Source of the DNA: Ralstonia sp. UBA689
Lineage (GTDB): Bacteria > Pseudomonadota > Gammaproteobacteria > Burkholderiales > Burkholderiaceae
Assembly (NCBI RefSeq): GCF_002298975.1
Contig: NZ_DBMV01000014.1
Location: forward strand, 27,123 to 91,122
Direction of reading: 5' to 3'
DNA length: 64,000 nucleotides
A program made the translations under genes and the position numbers. Below the pieces are notes generated by a model. It made no database searches. It had not been told where the DNA came from and saw only the letters and a program-made list of their open reading frames with translations. Of this stretch, positions 35,056 through 44,291 are shown piece by piece. The first letter of the stretch is position 1. Every line of letters begins with the position of its first letter.

Positions 35056-36744
35056 TTACTGGTTGGTCTCGTTCAGCTTGGCCTTCAGCAGCGCGCCGAG
35101 GTTCGTGGTGCCAGCGGTGCCGGTATCAGCCGCGAACTTCTGCATGGCTTCCTGTTGGTCGGCGCTGTCCTTGGCCTTGATCGAAACGTTGATGTTGCGC
35201 GACTTGCGATCGATGTTGACGATCATCGCGGTCATCGTTTCACCTTCCTTCAGCACGTTGCGGGCATCTTCCACGCGATCGCTCGAGATTTCCGAGGCAC
35301 GCAGGTAGCCTTCCACATCGTCCGCCAACTGCACCACAGCGCCCTTCGGATCAACGGCCTTGATCGTGACAGACACGATCGAGCCCTTGTCGTTGGTCGA
35401 GATGAAGTTGTTGAACGGGTCGCCCGACAGTTGCTTGATACCCAGCGAGATGCGTTCCTTGTCGATGTCGATGGCCAGCACAACGGCTTCCACCTCGTCG
35501 CCCTTCTTGTACTTGCGAACGGCTTCTTCGCCGGTTTCTTGCCACGACAGGTCCGACAGGTGCACCAAGCCGTCGATGCCGCCCGGCAGACCGATGAACA
35601 CGCCGAAGTCGGTGATCGACTTGATCTGACCCGACAGCTTGTCGCCCTTCTTGTGGTTGCGGCCGAAGTCGTCCCACGGATTGGCCTTGCACTGCTTCAT
35701 GCCCAGGCTGATACGACGCTTGTCTTCGTCGATATCCAGAACCATGACTTCCACTTCGTCGCCCAGCTGGACAACCTTGGACGGAGCCACGTTCTTGTTG
35801 GTCCAGTCCATTTCCGACACGTGCACCAGGCCTTCGATGCCGGCTTCGATCTCGACGAACGCGCCGTAGTCGGTCAGGTTGGTCACCTTGCCGAACAGGC
35901 GAGTGCCTTGCGGGTAGCGACGCGAGATACCGACCCACGGATCTTCGCCCAGCTGCTTGACGCCCAGCGAGACGCGGTTCTTCTCTTGGTCGAACTTGAG
36001 GATCTTGGCGGTGATTTCCTGGCCAACCGACAGCACTTCGCTCGGGTGACGCACGCGACGCCATGCCAGGTCGGTGATGTGCAGCAGACCGTCGATGCCG
36101 CCCAGATCCACGAACGCGCCGTAGTCGGTGATGTTCTTGACGATACCGTTGACGATCGCGCCTTCCTTGAGCGTTTCCATCAGCTTCTGACGCTCTTCGC
36201 CCAGCGTGGCTTCAACCACGGCGCGGCGCGACAGCACAACGTTGTTGCGCTTGCGGTCCAGCTTGATGACCTTGAATTCGAGGGTCTTGCCTTCGTACGG
36301 CGTGGTGTCCTTGATCGGACGCACGTCGACGAGCGAACCCGGCAGGAATGCACGAATACCGTTGACCATGACGGTCAGGCCGCCCTTGACCTTGCCGGTC
36401 ACGGTACCGGAGATGATCTCACCGGATTCCAGTGCCTTCTCAAGGTTCAGCCACGAAGCCAGGCGCTTGGCCTTGTCGCGCGACAGGATGGTGTCGCCGT
36501 AGCCGTTTTCCAGTGCGTCGATCGCGACCGAAACGTAGTCGCCGACTTGCACTTCCAGCTCGCCCTGATCGTTCAGGAACTCTTCGACCGGAACAAAAGC
36601 TTCAGACTTCAGGCCCGCGTTCACAACGACGAAGTTGTGGTCGATACGCACAACTTCCGCAGAGATCACTTCGCCAGCCTTCATATTGGACTTGGCGATC
36701 GACTCTTCGAACAGGGCGGCAAAAGATTCGTTAGTTTGGGACAT
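35056..36744 (-). CDS. rpsA: 30S ribosomal protein S1
   Basis: 562 residues with six S1 RNA-binding repeats; the repeated TDYGAFVDLGGIDGLLHITD and ITDFGVFIGLPGGIDGLVH blocks mark repeats 3-5. It brings mRNA to the 30S subunit. The start MSQTNESFAALFEES matches the family; the 20 upstream codons are not S1-like. Preceded by cmk and followed by ihfB, as in enterobacteria. Confidence 0.98.
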   Translation of the reverse strand: MSQTNESFAALFEESIAKSNMKAGEVISAEVVRIDHNFVVVNAGLKSEAFVPVEEFLNDQGELEVQVGDYVSVAIDALENGYGDTILSRDKAKRLASWLNLEKALESGEIISGTVTGKVKGGLTVMVNGIRAFLPGSLVDVRPIKDTTPYEGKTLEFKVIKLDRKRNNVVLSRRAVVEATLGEERQKLMETLKEGAIVNGIVKNITDYGAFVDLGGIDGLLHITDLAWRRVRHPSEVLSVGQEITAKILKFDQEKNRVSLGVKQLGEDPWVGISRRYPQGTRLFGKVTNLTDYGAFVEIEAGIEGLVHVSEMDWTNKNVAPSKVVQLGDEVEVMVLDIDEDKRRISLGMKQCKANPWDDFGRNHKKGDKLSGQIKSITDFGVFIGLPGGIDGLVHLSDLSWQETGEEAVRKYKKGDEVEAVVLAIDIDKERISLGIKQLSGDPFNNFISTNDKGSIVSVTIKAVDPKGAVVQLADDVEGYLRASEISSDRVEDARNVLKEGETMTAMIVNIDRKSRNINVSIKAKDSADQQEAMQKFAADTGTAGTTNLGALLKAKLNETNQ

Positions 36745-36884
36745 AAAAATAGGCATCCGCAGAACATGCCTCGCATTGCATCCGCTCAGGATGGGCGAAG
36801 ACACGCATGCGGGGTTACGAGTTGAACAACCGCCAGCAGCAACAACACGTTGCCACCGGCACCGATCAGACCAGTTCAGCCGAC

Positions 36885-37580
36885 TCAGTTCGCCTTGTTG
36901 GCGCCCTGCACCTGCCGATACCAGTCCAGTACCTGCGCGACCACCTCATCGACCGTCATGTCGGACGAATCGAGCAACCGCGCATCTTGCGCCGGACGCA
37001 GCGGCGCGACGCTGCGGGTGCGATCCCGCAAATCACGCGCTTCCAAGTCCTGCGAAAGACTTTCCACTGTAGCAGAAAATCCCTTTGCAATCAATTGTTT
37101 ATAGCGCCTCTCGGCGCGTGCCTGCACGCTCGCGGTGAGGAACACCTTGAGCACCGCCTCAGGGAAAATCACGGTGCCCATGTCACGGCCGTCGGCCACG
37201 AGGCCGGGCGCCTCCAGGAACGCACGCTGACGTGCGCGCAACGCATCACGGACCAGTCCATGCACAGCAATCGCCGAGGCCTGGTTGCCGACCGACTCGT
37301 GGCGCAGCGCCAGGCTCACATCCTCGCCCTTGAGCCAGATATGGTCAGCCTTGAAGCGCACATCCAGCGTGCTGGCAATGCGCACGAGGCTCGCCACATC
37401 GTGGTCGTCGACGTTCTCGCGCATGCTGGCAAGCGCCACCAGCCGATACAGCGACCCGCTGTCCAGAAGGTGAAAACCAAGCAAATCAGCGACTTGGTGG
37501 GCAACAGTGCCCTTGCCGGATGCGGTCGGGCCGTCGATGGCGATGACCGGGTACGGCGTGGAAGCAGCGGCGTCGGACAT
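36885..37580 (-). CDS. cmk: Cytidylate kinase
   Basis: 231 residues. Phosphorylates (d)CMP. The P-loop GPTASGKGTVA is at residues 16-26, followed by LDSGSLYRLVA and VADGRDMGTVIFP, all typical. Lies 27 bases after aroA and before rpsA. Confidence 0.96.
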   Translation of the reverse strand: MSDAAASTPYPVIAIDGPTASGKGTVAHQVADLLGFHLLDSGSLYRLVALASMRENVDDHDVASLVRIASTLDVRFKADHIWLKGEDVSLALRHESVGNQASAIAVHGLVRDALRARQRAFLEAPGLVADGRDMGTVIFPEAVLKVFLTASVQARAERRYKQLIAKGFSATVESLSQDLEARDLRDRTRSVAPLRPAQDARLLDSSDMTVDEVVAQVLDWYRQVQGANKAN

Positions 37581-37607
37581 GATGAAATTATGGCGGTTAA
37601 TTGCGTT

Positions 37608-38912
37608 TCAAGCGGTGATACCGCCGAACGCCGTGAAATATTCCGGGAAGGTCTTGGCGACGCAGCGCGGGTCGTTGATACGCACGGTCTCCGGACCGAA
37701 CGCGGCCAGCGAGAAGGCCATCGCCATGCGGTGATCATCGTAGGTGTCGATGCCGCCGGCGGGCGGCGTCCATTGCAGCGGAGGCGTCACGCGGATGTAG
37801 TCGGCGCCCTCTTCCACCGTGGCGCCGAGCTTGCGCAGCTCGGTGGCCATGGCGGTGAGACGGTCGGTTTCCTTGACGCGCCAGCTACCGATGTTGGTGA
37901 GCGTGGTGGTGCCGTCGGCAAAGAGCGCGGCCACCGCCAGCGTCATCGCTGCGTCGGGAATGTGGTTGCAATCCAACTCCAGCGCATGCAGCTTGCCGTC
38001 GTCGCGTTCGACGCCGCGCACCTCGATCCAGTTGTCACCGGCCATGACGTTGGCACCCATGCGGTTGAGCGCGTCGGCAAAGCGGACATCACCCTGGATG
38101 CTGGACATGCCAACGCCCTCCACGCGCACCGGCCCGCCGCCAAGCGCGCCGGCGGCCAGGAAATACGACGCCGACGAAGCATCGCCTTCGACGAAGATCT
38201 CGCCCGGCGCCTGATACGCCACGCCGGTCGGCACGGTGAATGAGGCCCAGCCGTCGCGCACAACCTGCACACCGAAGCGCGCCATCAGATTCAGCGTGAT
38301 CTCGATGTAGGGCTTGGAGATCAGCTCGCCGACAACCTCGATGGTGACGTTGCCGGCAGACTCGACCAGCGGCAGCGCCATCAGCAGTGCGGTCAGAAAC
38401 TGGCTCGATACATCGCCGCGCACGCGGATCGGCGCGTCGATCTTGACCAGCGCGGCGTGGATCGCCAGCGGCGGATAGCCTTCGCTCCCGGTGTAGTCGA
38501 TACGTGCGCCGACCTGGCGCAGGCCGTCGACCAGATCGCCGATGGGGCGCTCGTGCATGCGCGGCACGCCGTGCAGCGTGTACTCGCCGCCTTGCAGTGC
38601 GAGCGCGGCGGTCAGCGGGCGGATGGCAGTGCCAGCATTACCCATGAATAGATCGGCGGATTTGGCCGGGAAACGCCCGCCGGTGCCAGTCACGCGGTAA
38701 TCATTGTCGCCAAGGCGCTCTACGGACACGCCCAGCTTGTCGAGCGCAGCCAGCATGACGCGCGTGTCGTCGGAATCGAGCAAGTCGCGTACGACGGTTT
38801 CGCCCTGTGCGAGTGCGGCCAGCAACAGCACGCGGTTGGAGATGCTCTTCGAGCCCGGCAGCTTAATGGTGCCGCGCGCCGCCTTCAGCGGACCGACGTC
38901 GAGATGTTCCAT
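37608..38912 (-). CDS. aroA: 3-phosphoshikimate 1-carboxyvinyltransferase (EPSP synthase)
   Basis: 434 residues. Joins shikimate-3-phosphate and PEP in the shikimate pathway. LPGSKSISNRVLLLAALA (about 17-34), GNAGTAIRPLTAALA (about 91-105) and the C-terminal DHRMAMAFSLAA are all intact; the PEP-site Gly in NAGTA marks it as a class I-type enzyme. Start MEHLDVGPLK. It lies 20 bases after tyrA. Confidence 0.97.
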   Translation of the reverse strand: MEHLDVGPLKAARGTIKLPGSKSISNRVLLLAALAQGETVVRDLLDSDDTRVMLAALDKLGVSVERLGDNDYRVTGTGGRFPAKSADLFMGNAGTAIRPLTAALALQGGEYTLHGVPRMHERPIGDLVDGLRQVGARIDYTGSEGYPPLAIHAALVKIDAPIRVRGDVSSQFLTALLMALPLVESAGNVTIEVVGELISKPYIEITLNLMARFGVQVVRDGWASFTVPTGVAYQAPGEIFVEGDASSASYFLAAGALGGGPVRVEGVGMSSIQGDVRFADALNRMGANVMAGDNWIEVRGVERDDGKLHALELDCNHIPDAAMTLAVAALFADGTTTLTNIGSWRVKETDRLTAMATELRKLGATVEEGADYIRVTPPLQWTPPAGGIDTYDDHRMAMAFSLAAFGPETVRINDPRCVAKTFPEYFTAFGGITA

Positions 38913-38932
38913 AGATCCAGTCAGGAAATGCG

Positions 38933-39829
38933 TTATTCGGGTTGCGTGGTCGGCGCAACGCGTTGCGGCCACGCCAAGCGCGCTTCGCTCGCGCGGCGGA
39001 ACACACGTTCGAGCGACGCGCCGTCGCGCTGCTCGATCATTTTCTTCATATGGCCGATCACGGCTTCATACGTGCTCAACTCGCGCAGCAGAGCCTCGCG
39101 GTTCGATAGGCAGATGTCGCGCCACATTTCCGGTGAAGACGCGGCAATGCGCGTGAAATCGCGGAAGCCGCCACCGGCAAAGTCGAGCTTGAGCGCGGCG
39201 TCTTCGGCATTGATGACCTGCGCGACCAGCGCGTAAGACAGCACGTGCGGCAGGTGGCTGACGGCAGCGAACACGGCATCGTGCTGCACCGCCGACATGA
39301 CATGGCAATACGCACCCGCCGCTTCCCACATCGCCTGCACGCGCTCGACGTCGGCGCGGCGGTTTTCCTGCAGCGGGCACAGCACGGTTTTCTTGCCGAC
39401 GTAGAGATCGGCCAGCGCAGCTTCCACGCCATTCAGTTCGCGGCCGGCAATCGGGTGCGCCGGCACAAACTGGCTGACCTGATCACCCAGCGCGGTCTTG
39501 GCGGCCATGATGACGTCGGACTTGGTGCTGCCGGCATCGGTCACGATGGTGTCCGGGCCCAGGTGCGGCTGCATGGCGAGCAGCAACGGCAGCGTCTGCG
39601 CCACGGGTGCGCACAGCACGACCATATCCGCTCCGTGCACTGCCCCTTCCATGGGCAAGGCTTCGTCGATCACACCGAGGCGCACCGCCGTCTCCAGCGA
39701 CGCCGCCGAGCGTCCAACGCCAATGATCTGCCCGACCACCCCCGCGTGGCGCAACGCCAGCGCCAGCGAACCGCCGATCAAGCCGACGCCAACGATCACC
39801 AACCGCGAACTGGAAAAAGAAGAGGCCAC
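38933..39829 (-). CDS. tyrA: Prephenate/arogenate dehydrogenase (GTG start)
   Basis: 298 residues from a GTG at 39829 (MASSFSSSRLVIVG...); the longer open frame upstream overlaps the intergenic space and is Arg/Trp-rich nonsense. The NAD motif VGVGLIGGSLALALRHAG is near residues 12-29. TDAGSTKSDVI and the catalytic His in PAHPIAGRELNGVEAA are present. Tyrosine branch of aromatic synthesis, between hisC and aroA. Confidence 0.94.
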   Translation of the reverse strand: MASSFSSSRLVIVGVGLIGGSLALALRHAGVVGQIIGVGRSAASLETAVRLGVIDEALPMEGAVHGADMVVLCAPVAQTLPLLLAMQPHLGPDTIVTDAGSTKSDVIMAAKTALGDQVSQFVPAHPIAGRELNGVEAALADLYVGKKTVLCPLQENRRADVERVQAMWEAAGAYCHVMSAVQHDAVFAAVSHLPHVLSYALVAQVINAEDAALKLDFAGGGFRDFTRIAASSPEMWRDICLSNREALLRELSTYEAVIGHMKKMIEQRDGASLERVFRRASEARLAWPQRVAPTTQPE

Positions 39830-39926
39830 AACACCGCCCTGCCAGAAAAAAACAAAGCGGCATTGTAGCCCGATGTGCGCGGCGCCCGATGCCCAATCCA
39901 GGGCGCCGCACTGGTTGCGACAGAAG

Positions 39927-41051
39927 TTACGCGGCCGCTTTTTCCTGCGCCAGCGCCACCTCCAGCGCTTCGATGAACCTGGCGTTTTCCTCCGGCAGGC
40001 CGATGCTGATGCGCAGCCATTGCGGCAAGCCATAGTTGCCGACCGGGCGCACGATCACGCCCTGCTTGAGCAGGGCGATATTCACGCGCGCACCAGCGCT
40101 GTTGTCATCACCCACGCGCACCAGCACGAAGTTGCCCGAGGACGGCACGTACTGCAGGCCGAGGCGGTCAAATGCTTCGGTCAGTTGCGCATAGCCGGTG
40201 GCATTCAGCTCGGCAGACTTGCGCAGGAATTCCGCGTCATTGAGCGCAGCCACGGCAGCGGCCTGCGCCAGGCTGTTGACGTTGAACGGCTGGCGGATGC
40301 GATTGAGCAAGTCAGTCAGTGGCGGCTGTGCGATGCCATAACCCACGCGCAGCCCGGCCAGTCCGAAGGCCTTGGAGAACGTGCGCGACACCAGCAGATT
40401 CGGATACTGGCGCACCCACGCCACCGAGTCGTATTGCTGCCCGGGCTTGAGGAATTCGTTGTACGCCTCGTCCAGCACGACGACGACCGTCGGCGGCACC
40501 TTGGCCAGGAAGGCGGCAATGTCCGCGGCCGACAAGAACGTGCCGGTCGGATTATTCGGGTTGGCGATGTAGATCAGGCGCGTATCCGGCGTGATGGCAG
40601 CGGCCATCGCATCCAGGTCGTGGCCATAGTCGCGGGCCGGCACTTCGATGGCACATGCGCCAACTTCCTGGGCCGCCAGTGCGTACACGGCAAACGAGTG
40701 CTGCGCGTAGATCACGCCCTGCCCGGGCGCCACCAGCGCGCGGGCCGCCAGTTCAAGGATGTCGTTGCTGCCGTTGCCGAGCGTGATCCACGCTTCCGGC
40801 ACGCCAAACTTGGCGTGCAGTGCGGCCTTCAGGCTGAAACCGTTCGCATCCGGGTAGCGCGCCAGCTCATCGATAGCCGCAGCCATGGCGTTCTTGGCAG
40901 ACTGCGGCATACCCAGCGGGTTTTCGTTGGATGCCAACTTGACGATGCGCGCGGCATCCAGGCCGAACTCGCGCGCCACTTCGGAAATCGGCTTGCCGGC
41001 CACATAGGGGGCGATGGCGCGGACGTACGCAGGGCCGAACTGCAAAGACAT
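39927..41051 (-). CDS. hisC: Histidinol-phosphate aminotransferase (aromatic aminotransferase paralogue)
   Basis: 374 residues, PLP aminotransferase. The PLP Lys lies in SRTFSKAFGLAGLRVGYG; LASNENPLG and IANPNNPTG are family motifs. Its place between pheA and tyrA suggests it may chiefly transaminate phenylpyruvate/hydroxyphenylpyruvate or imidazole acetol phosphate; hisC2-type copies in such clusters can serve both. Start MSLQFGPAYV has GGAG 5 bases upstream. Confidence 0.92.
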   Translation of the reverse strand: MSLQFGPAYVRAIAPYVAGKPISEVAREFGLDAARIVKLASNENPLGMPQSAKNAMAAAIDELARYPDANGFSLKAALHAKFGVPEAWITLGNGSNDILELAARALVAPGQGVIYAQHSFAVYALAAQEVGACAIEVPARDYGHDLDAMAAAITPDTRLIYIANPNNPTGTFLSAADIAAFLAKVPPTVVVVLDEAYNEFLKPGQQYDSVAWVRQYPNLLVSRTFSKAFGLAGLRVGYGIAQPPLTDLLNRIRQPFNVNSLAQAAAVAALNDAEFLRKSAELNATGYAQLTEAFDRLGLQYVPSSGNFVLVRVGDDNSAGARVNIALLKQGVIVRPVGNYGLPQWLRISIGLPEENARFIEALEVALAQEKAAA

Positions 41052-41147
41052 GGGGTGCTCCTTTGGTATCAGCGCCCCACCCATGCGGGGCGCATATTTG
41101 AATCCCTCGGGAGCGCTGCAAACCAGCGCTGGCTTGCCTCGTCCCCG

Positions 41148-42263
41148 TTAGCGTGCCGAGGGATAGGACCCCAGCACCTTGAAATACGCCGCGTCGTGAC
41201 GCAGCTTCTCCAGCGCGCGCGCTACCTGCGGGTCACGCTGATGGCCTTCCACGTCGACGTAGAAGTAGTATTCCCAAGCACCGCTGCGCGCCGGCCTCGA
41301 CTCGAAGCGACACATCGACACGCCGTTCTCGGCCAGCGGCGCCAACAACCGATAGACAGCGCCGGCCTCGTTCGGCACCGACAGGATCAGCGAAGTCTGA
41401 TCGCGCCCGCTCGGCTCCGTCTCATAGTTGCCGATGACGACGAAGCGCGTGCGGTTGTGCGGATCGTCCTCCACGTTGGCGCGCACCACGTGCAAGCCGT
41501 AGCGGTTAGCCGCCTGAACGCTCGCCAGCGCCGCGATGGTCTCGTCCTCGCCCGCCATGCGGGCGGCTTCGGCGTTGCTCGACACCGCCTCGCGCGCCAA
41601 GTGCGGGTAATTCGTATTCAGCCACCGCTGGCACTGCGCCAACGCCTGCGCATGCGCACGCACCACCTTCACCTGCGACATATCGCCGGTCTTGTGCAGC
41701 AGGTTGTGATGCACCCGCAGCGCAATCTCGCCGCTGATCTTCAGCGACGTCTGCAAGAACAGATCGAGCGTGCGGGACACCACGCCCTCGGTCGAGTTCT
41801 CGACCGGCACCACGCCGCAATCGACCGTGCCGGATTCCGCCGCGCGGAACACCTCGTCGATGCTCGGGCACGGCACCGGCTGAATCTCATGGCCGAAATG
41901 CGCAATCACGGCCTGCTCCGAGAACGTACCCGCCGGGCCGAGATAACCGATGCGCAGCGCCTGCTCCAGGCCACGGCACGCCGACATCACCTCGCGCCAG
42001 ATGGCGGCGATGCTCTCGTCATGCAGCGGGCCCGCGTTGCTCGACTGCATCTTGCGGATGACCTGCAGCTCGCGGTCCGGCCGAAACGCCGGCGACGAAT
42101 AGCGCTTCTTCACCTCGCCCACTTCCTGCGCCACCTTGGCACGGTCCGAGAGCAGCGTGAGCAACTGGCTGTCGATCGCGTCGATCTGCGTGCGCAACGG
42201 CGCCAGCTCCGCCGCCAGTGCGGCGTCCTTGTTTTGCTTCGTATCGTCTGACTGACTGGTCAT
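41148..42263 (-). CDS. pheA: Chorismate mutase / prephenate dehydratase
   Basis: 371 residues, bifunctional: an AroQ chorismate mutase domain (about 20-105), a prephenate dehydratase domain (GYLGPAGTFSEQA..., VVPVENSTEGVVSRTLD) and a C-terminal ACT domain with the ESRP motif (FESRPARSGAWEYYFYVD) that gives Phe feedback inhibition. Start MTSQSDD chosen over an upstream in-frame alternative at 42284. Confidence 0.95.
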   Translation of the reverse strand: MTSQSDDTKQNKDAALAAELAPLRTQIDAIDSQLLTLLSDRAKVAQEVGEVKKRYSSPAFRPDRELQVIRKMQSSNAGPLHDESIAAIWREVMSACRGLEQALRIGYLGPAGTFSEQAVIAHFGHEIQPVPCPSIDEVFRAAESGTVDCGVVPVENSTEGVVSRTLDLFLQTSLKISGEIALRVHHNLLHKTGDMSQVKVVRAHAQALAQCQRWLNTNYPHLAREAVSSNAEAARMAGEDETIAALASVQAANRYGLHVVRANVEDDPHNRTRFVVIGNYETEPSGRDQTSLILSVPNEAGAVYRLLAPLAENGVSMCRFESRPARSGAWEYYFYVDVEGHQRDPQVARALEKLRHDAAYFKVLGSYPSAR

Positions 42264-42350
42264 TGTAGGAATCGGGTTCGGCAACGGATTGCCAATTGCC
42301 GCGCGAAGCGAGCGCTTCGCGCAATGTTCTGCCGTGATTGAGCGCGAGTC

Positions 42351-43487
42351 TTAAGCGGACGCCCGCTCAAAGTCACGCATGAAGTCGACCAGCGCCTCGA
42401 CTCCCTCCAGCGGCATCGCGTTGTAGATGCTCGCCCGCATGCCGCCCACGGACTTGTGGCCCTTGAGCTGCACCAGCCCGCGCTCGCGCGCCTGCGCAAG
42501 GAATGCGTCGTTGCGGGATTCGTCGTTGAGGAAGAACGGCACGTTCATGCGCGAACGGCACGACGGATGGATTTCGTTGCGGTAGAAGCTGCTGGCGTCG
42601 ATAAAGTCATAGAGCATCTTCGCCTTGACGATGTTGCGCGTCTCCAGCGCTTCGACGCCACCCTGGCGCTTGATCCATTGGAACACCAGCCCGGCGATGT
42701 AAATCGCATAGGTAGGCGGCGTGTTGTACATCGAGCCGTTCTCGGCCACCAAGCGCCAGTTGAATGCCGACGGGCACAGCGGGTGTGCGTGGCCCAGCAG
42801 GTCTTTGCGCACGATGGCAATGGTCAGGCCGGCCGGCCCAATGTTCTTCTGCGCGCCGCCATAGAGCACCTGGTAACCGTTCCAGTCGATCGGCCGCGAG
42901 AGGATGTGGCTCGATACGTCGGCCACCACCACGCGCCCCTGCGCCTGGCCGATGTCCGGCGTCTCCTGGTATTCCACGCCAACGATGGTTTCGTTCGTGC
43001 ACAGGTGCACGTAGGCCGCGTCGTGCGACAGCTTCCAGCTCGACACATCCGGAATCTTGTGGAAGCGCTCGGCTTCACTGGTGGCGGCGATGTTCACCTC
43101 GCCGTACTTGCGCGCTTCCTGCTGCGACTTGACCGACCACGTACCGGTGACAACGTAATCCGCCTTGGGGGCGTCCACCGACAGGCGGCGCATCAGGTTC
43201 AGCGGCACGATCGCGTTCTCGGCGATGGCGCCGCCCTGCAGGAACAGGATCTCGTAGTTGTCGGGCACCGCCAGCAGCTCGCGCAAGTCGGCGAAGGCGT
43301 GCGCCATGATGCTTTCGAACTCGCGGCCGCGGTGGCTCATCTCCATCACGCTCATGCCGCTGCCCTGCCAGGAGAGCATCTCGTCTTTTGCCTGCTCGAG
43401 CACCTCGGTCGGCAACACCGCCGGCCCTGCCGAAAAGTTGTATACGCGTGCCTGGCTGGCTTGGAGAGCTCGATCCGCTTGGTTCAT
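42351..43487 (-). CDS. serC: Phosphoserine aminotransferase
   Basis: 378 residues. Makes phosphoserine and, in pyridoxal synthesis, 4-phosphohydroxythreonine. YNFSAGPAVLPTEVLEQA at the N-terminus, VVADVSSHILSRPIDW and the PLP-Lys motif YGGAQKNIGPAGLTI are intact, as is the C-terminal GHKSVGGMRASIYNAM. Start MNQADRALQ. Precedes pheA by 87 bases. Confidence 0.96.
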   Translation of the reverse strand: MNQADRALQASQARVYNFSAGPAVLPTEVLEQAKDEMLSWQGSGMSVMEMSHRGREFESIMAHAFADLRELLAVPDNYEILFLQGGAIAENAIVPLNLMRRLSVDAPKADYVVTGTWSVKSQQEARKYGEVNIAATSEAERFHKIPDVSSWKLSHDAAYVHLCTNETIVGVEYQETPDIGQAQGRVVVADVSSHILSRPIDWNGYQVLYGGAQKNIGPAGLTIAIVRKDLLGHAHPLCPSAFNWRLVAENGSMYNTPPTYAIYIAGLVFQWIKRQGGVEALETRNIVKAKMLYDFIDASSFYRNEIHPSCRSRMNVPFFLNDESRNDAFLAQARERGLVQLKGHKSVGGMRASIYNAMPLEGVEALVDFMRDFERASA

Positions 43488-43587
43488 GGTGCGAAGGACA
43501 AAAGAAAATGGCTGTCTGGGCACAAACCCAAACAGCCATTATCCACCAACTGACGGCGCGACGGGGATCGCGCCAGGTCAATGTCGA

Positions 43588-44163
43588 TTACTTGCCTTTC
43601 TTGGCAGCCGTTGCAGCCGAGATTTCCTTGTCAGCCTGGTCGCGCATGGCCTTGCCAACTTGCGGACCGTACTTCTGCATCACGCTGCCCCACACTTCCT
43701 GCATGGCCTTGCCTTGGTTGGCCATGAAGGCCTGACCGCTCGGGGTCTTCAGGAATGCGGTCAGATCCTTGATCTGTTGTGCCGTGTAGTGCTTACCCAG
43801 CGAATCGTAGTGGGCTTGCAGCGCGTCCTTGCGGAAGGCATCGGTATCGAAGTCCTTGCCGGCGTTGTCGGTCATGCGCGTCACGGCGCCGTTTGCCTTC
43901 AGCTTGTCGACGGCCGCCTGCTTCTGCTTGTCGTCGAGCGACTTGTTCTCAACCAGCGCTTGCTCCAGCACCAGCGGGGCTTCCTGCTTGGCGCCGTTCT
44001 TCAGCACTTCAGCCTGACCGCGGATCGCCTGATCGACGCTCATGGTCGTCAGCAGATCCTTGATGGCAGCAGTCTTCTCGGCATCGCCGCCGGCGGTCTG
44101 CGCGAAAGCGAACAGCGGTGCGAAACCAGCCACCACGATCAGATGTTTGAAACTCTTGTGCAT
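43588..44163 (-). CDS. Secreted DUF2059 protein
   Basis: 191 residues with a signal peptide (residues 1-21, ending AFAQ) and a DUF2059 domain (KHYTAQQIKDLTAFLKTPSGQAFM, about 125-148). A strong AGGGAG site precedes MHKSFKHL. Composition is helical and Lys/Gln-rich. DUF2059 proteins are periplasmic with no settled role. It lies between gyrA and serC, a common betaproteobacterial order. Confidence 0.88.
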   Translation of the reverse strand: MHKSFKHLIVVAGFAPLFAFAQTAGGDAEKTAAIKDLLTTMSVDQAIRGQAEVLKNGAKQEAPLVLEQALVENKSLDDKQKQAAVDKLKANGAVTRMTDNAGKDFDTDAFRKDALQAHYDSLGKHYTAQQIKDLTAFLKTPSGQAFMANQGKAMQEVWGSVMQKYGPQVGKAMRDQADKEISAATAAKKGK

Positions 44164-44291
44164 TGTTGCTCCCTTGAGATAAGCGTTGCGTTTAGGCAGG
44201 CCACGTGACGCGGAAGTTCCGGCCCTTGCCGTGCACAGGTCCGGCATCATGACCAGAACTGCGTCCAACGGCAAGCAAAAGTTGTTTCCAA

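Noticed and set aside
39498..42251. 917-codon plus-strand frame opposite tyrA-hisC-pheA
   Set aside because: Spans three intact genes on the other strand and is His/Arg-rich without any domain.
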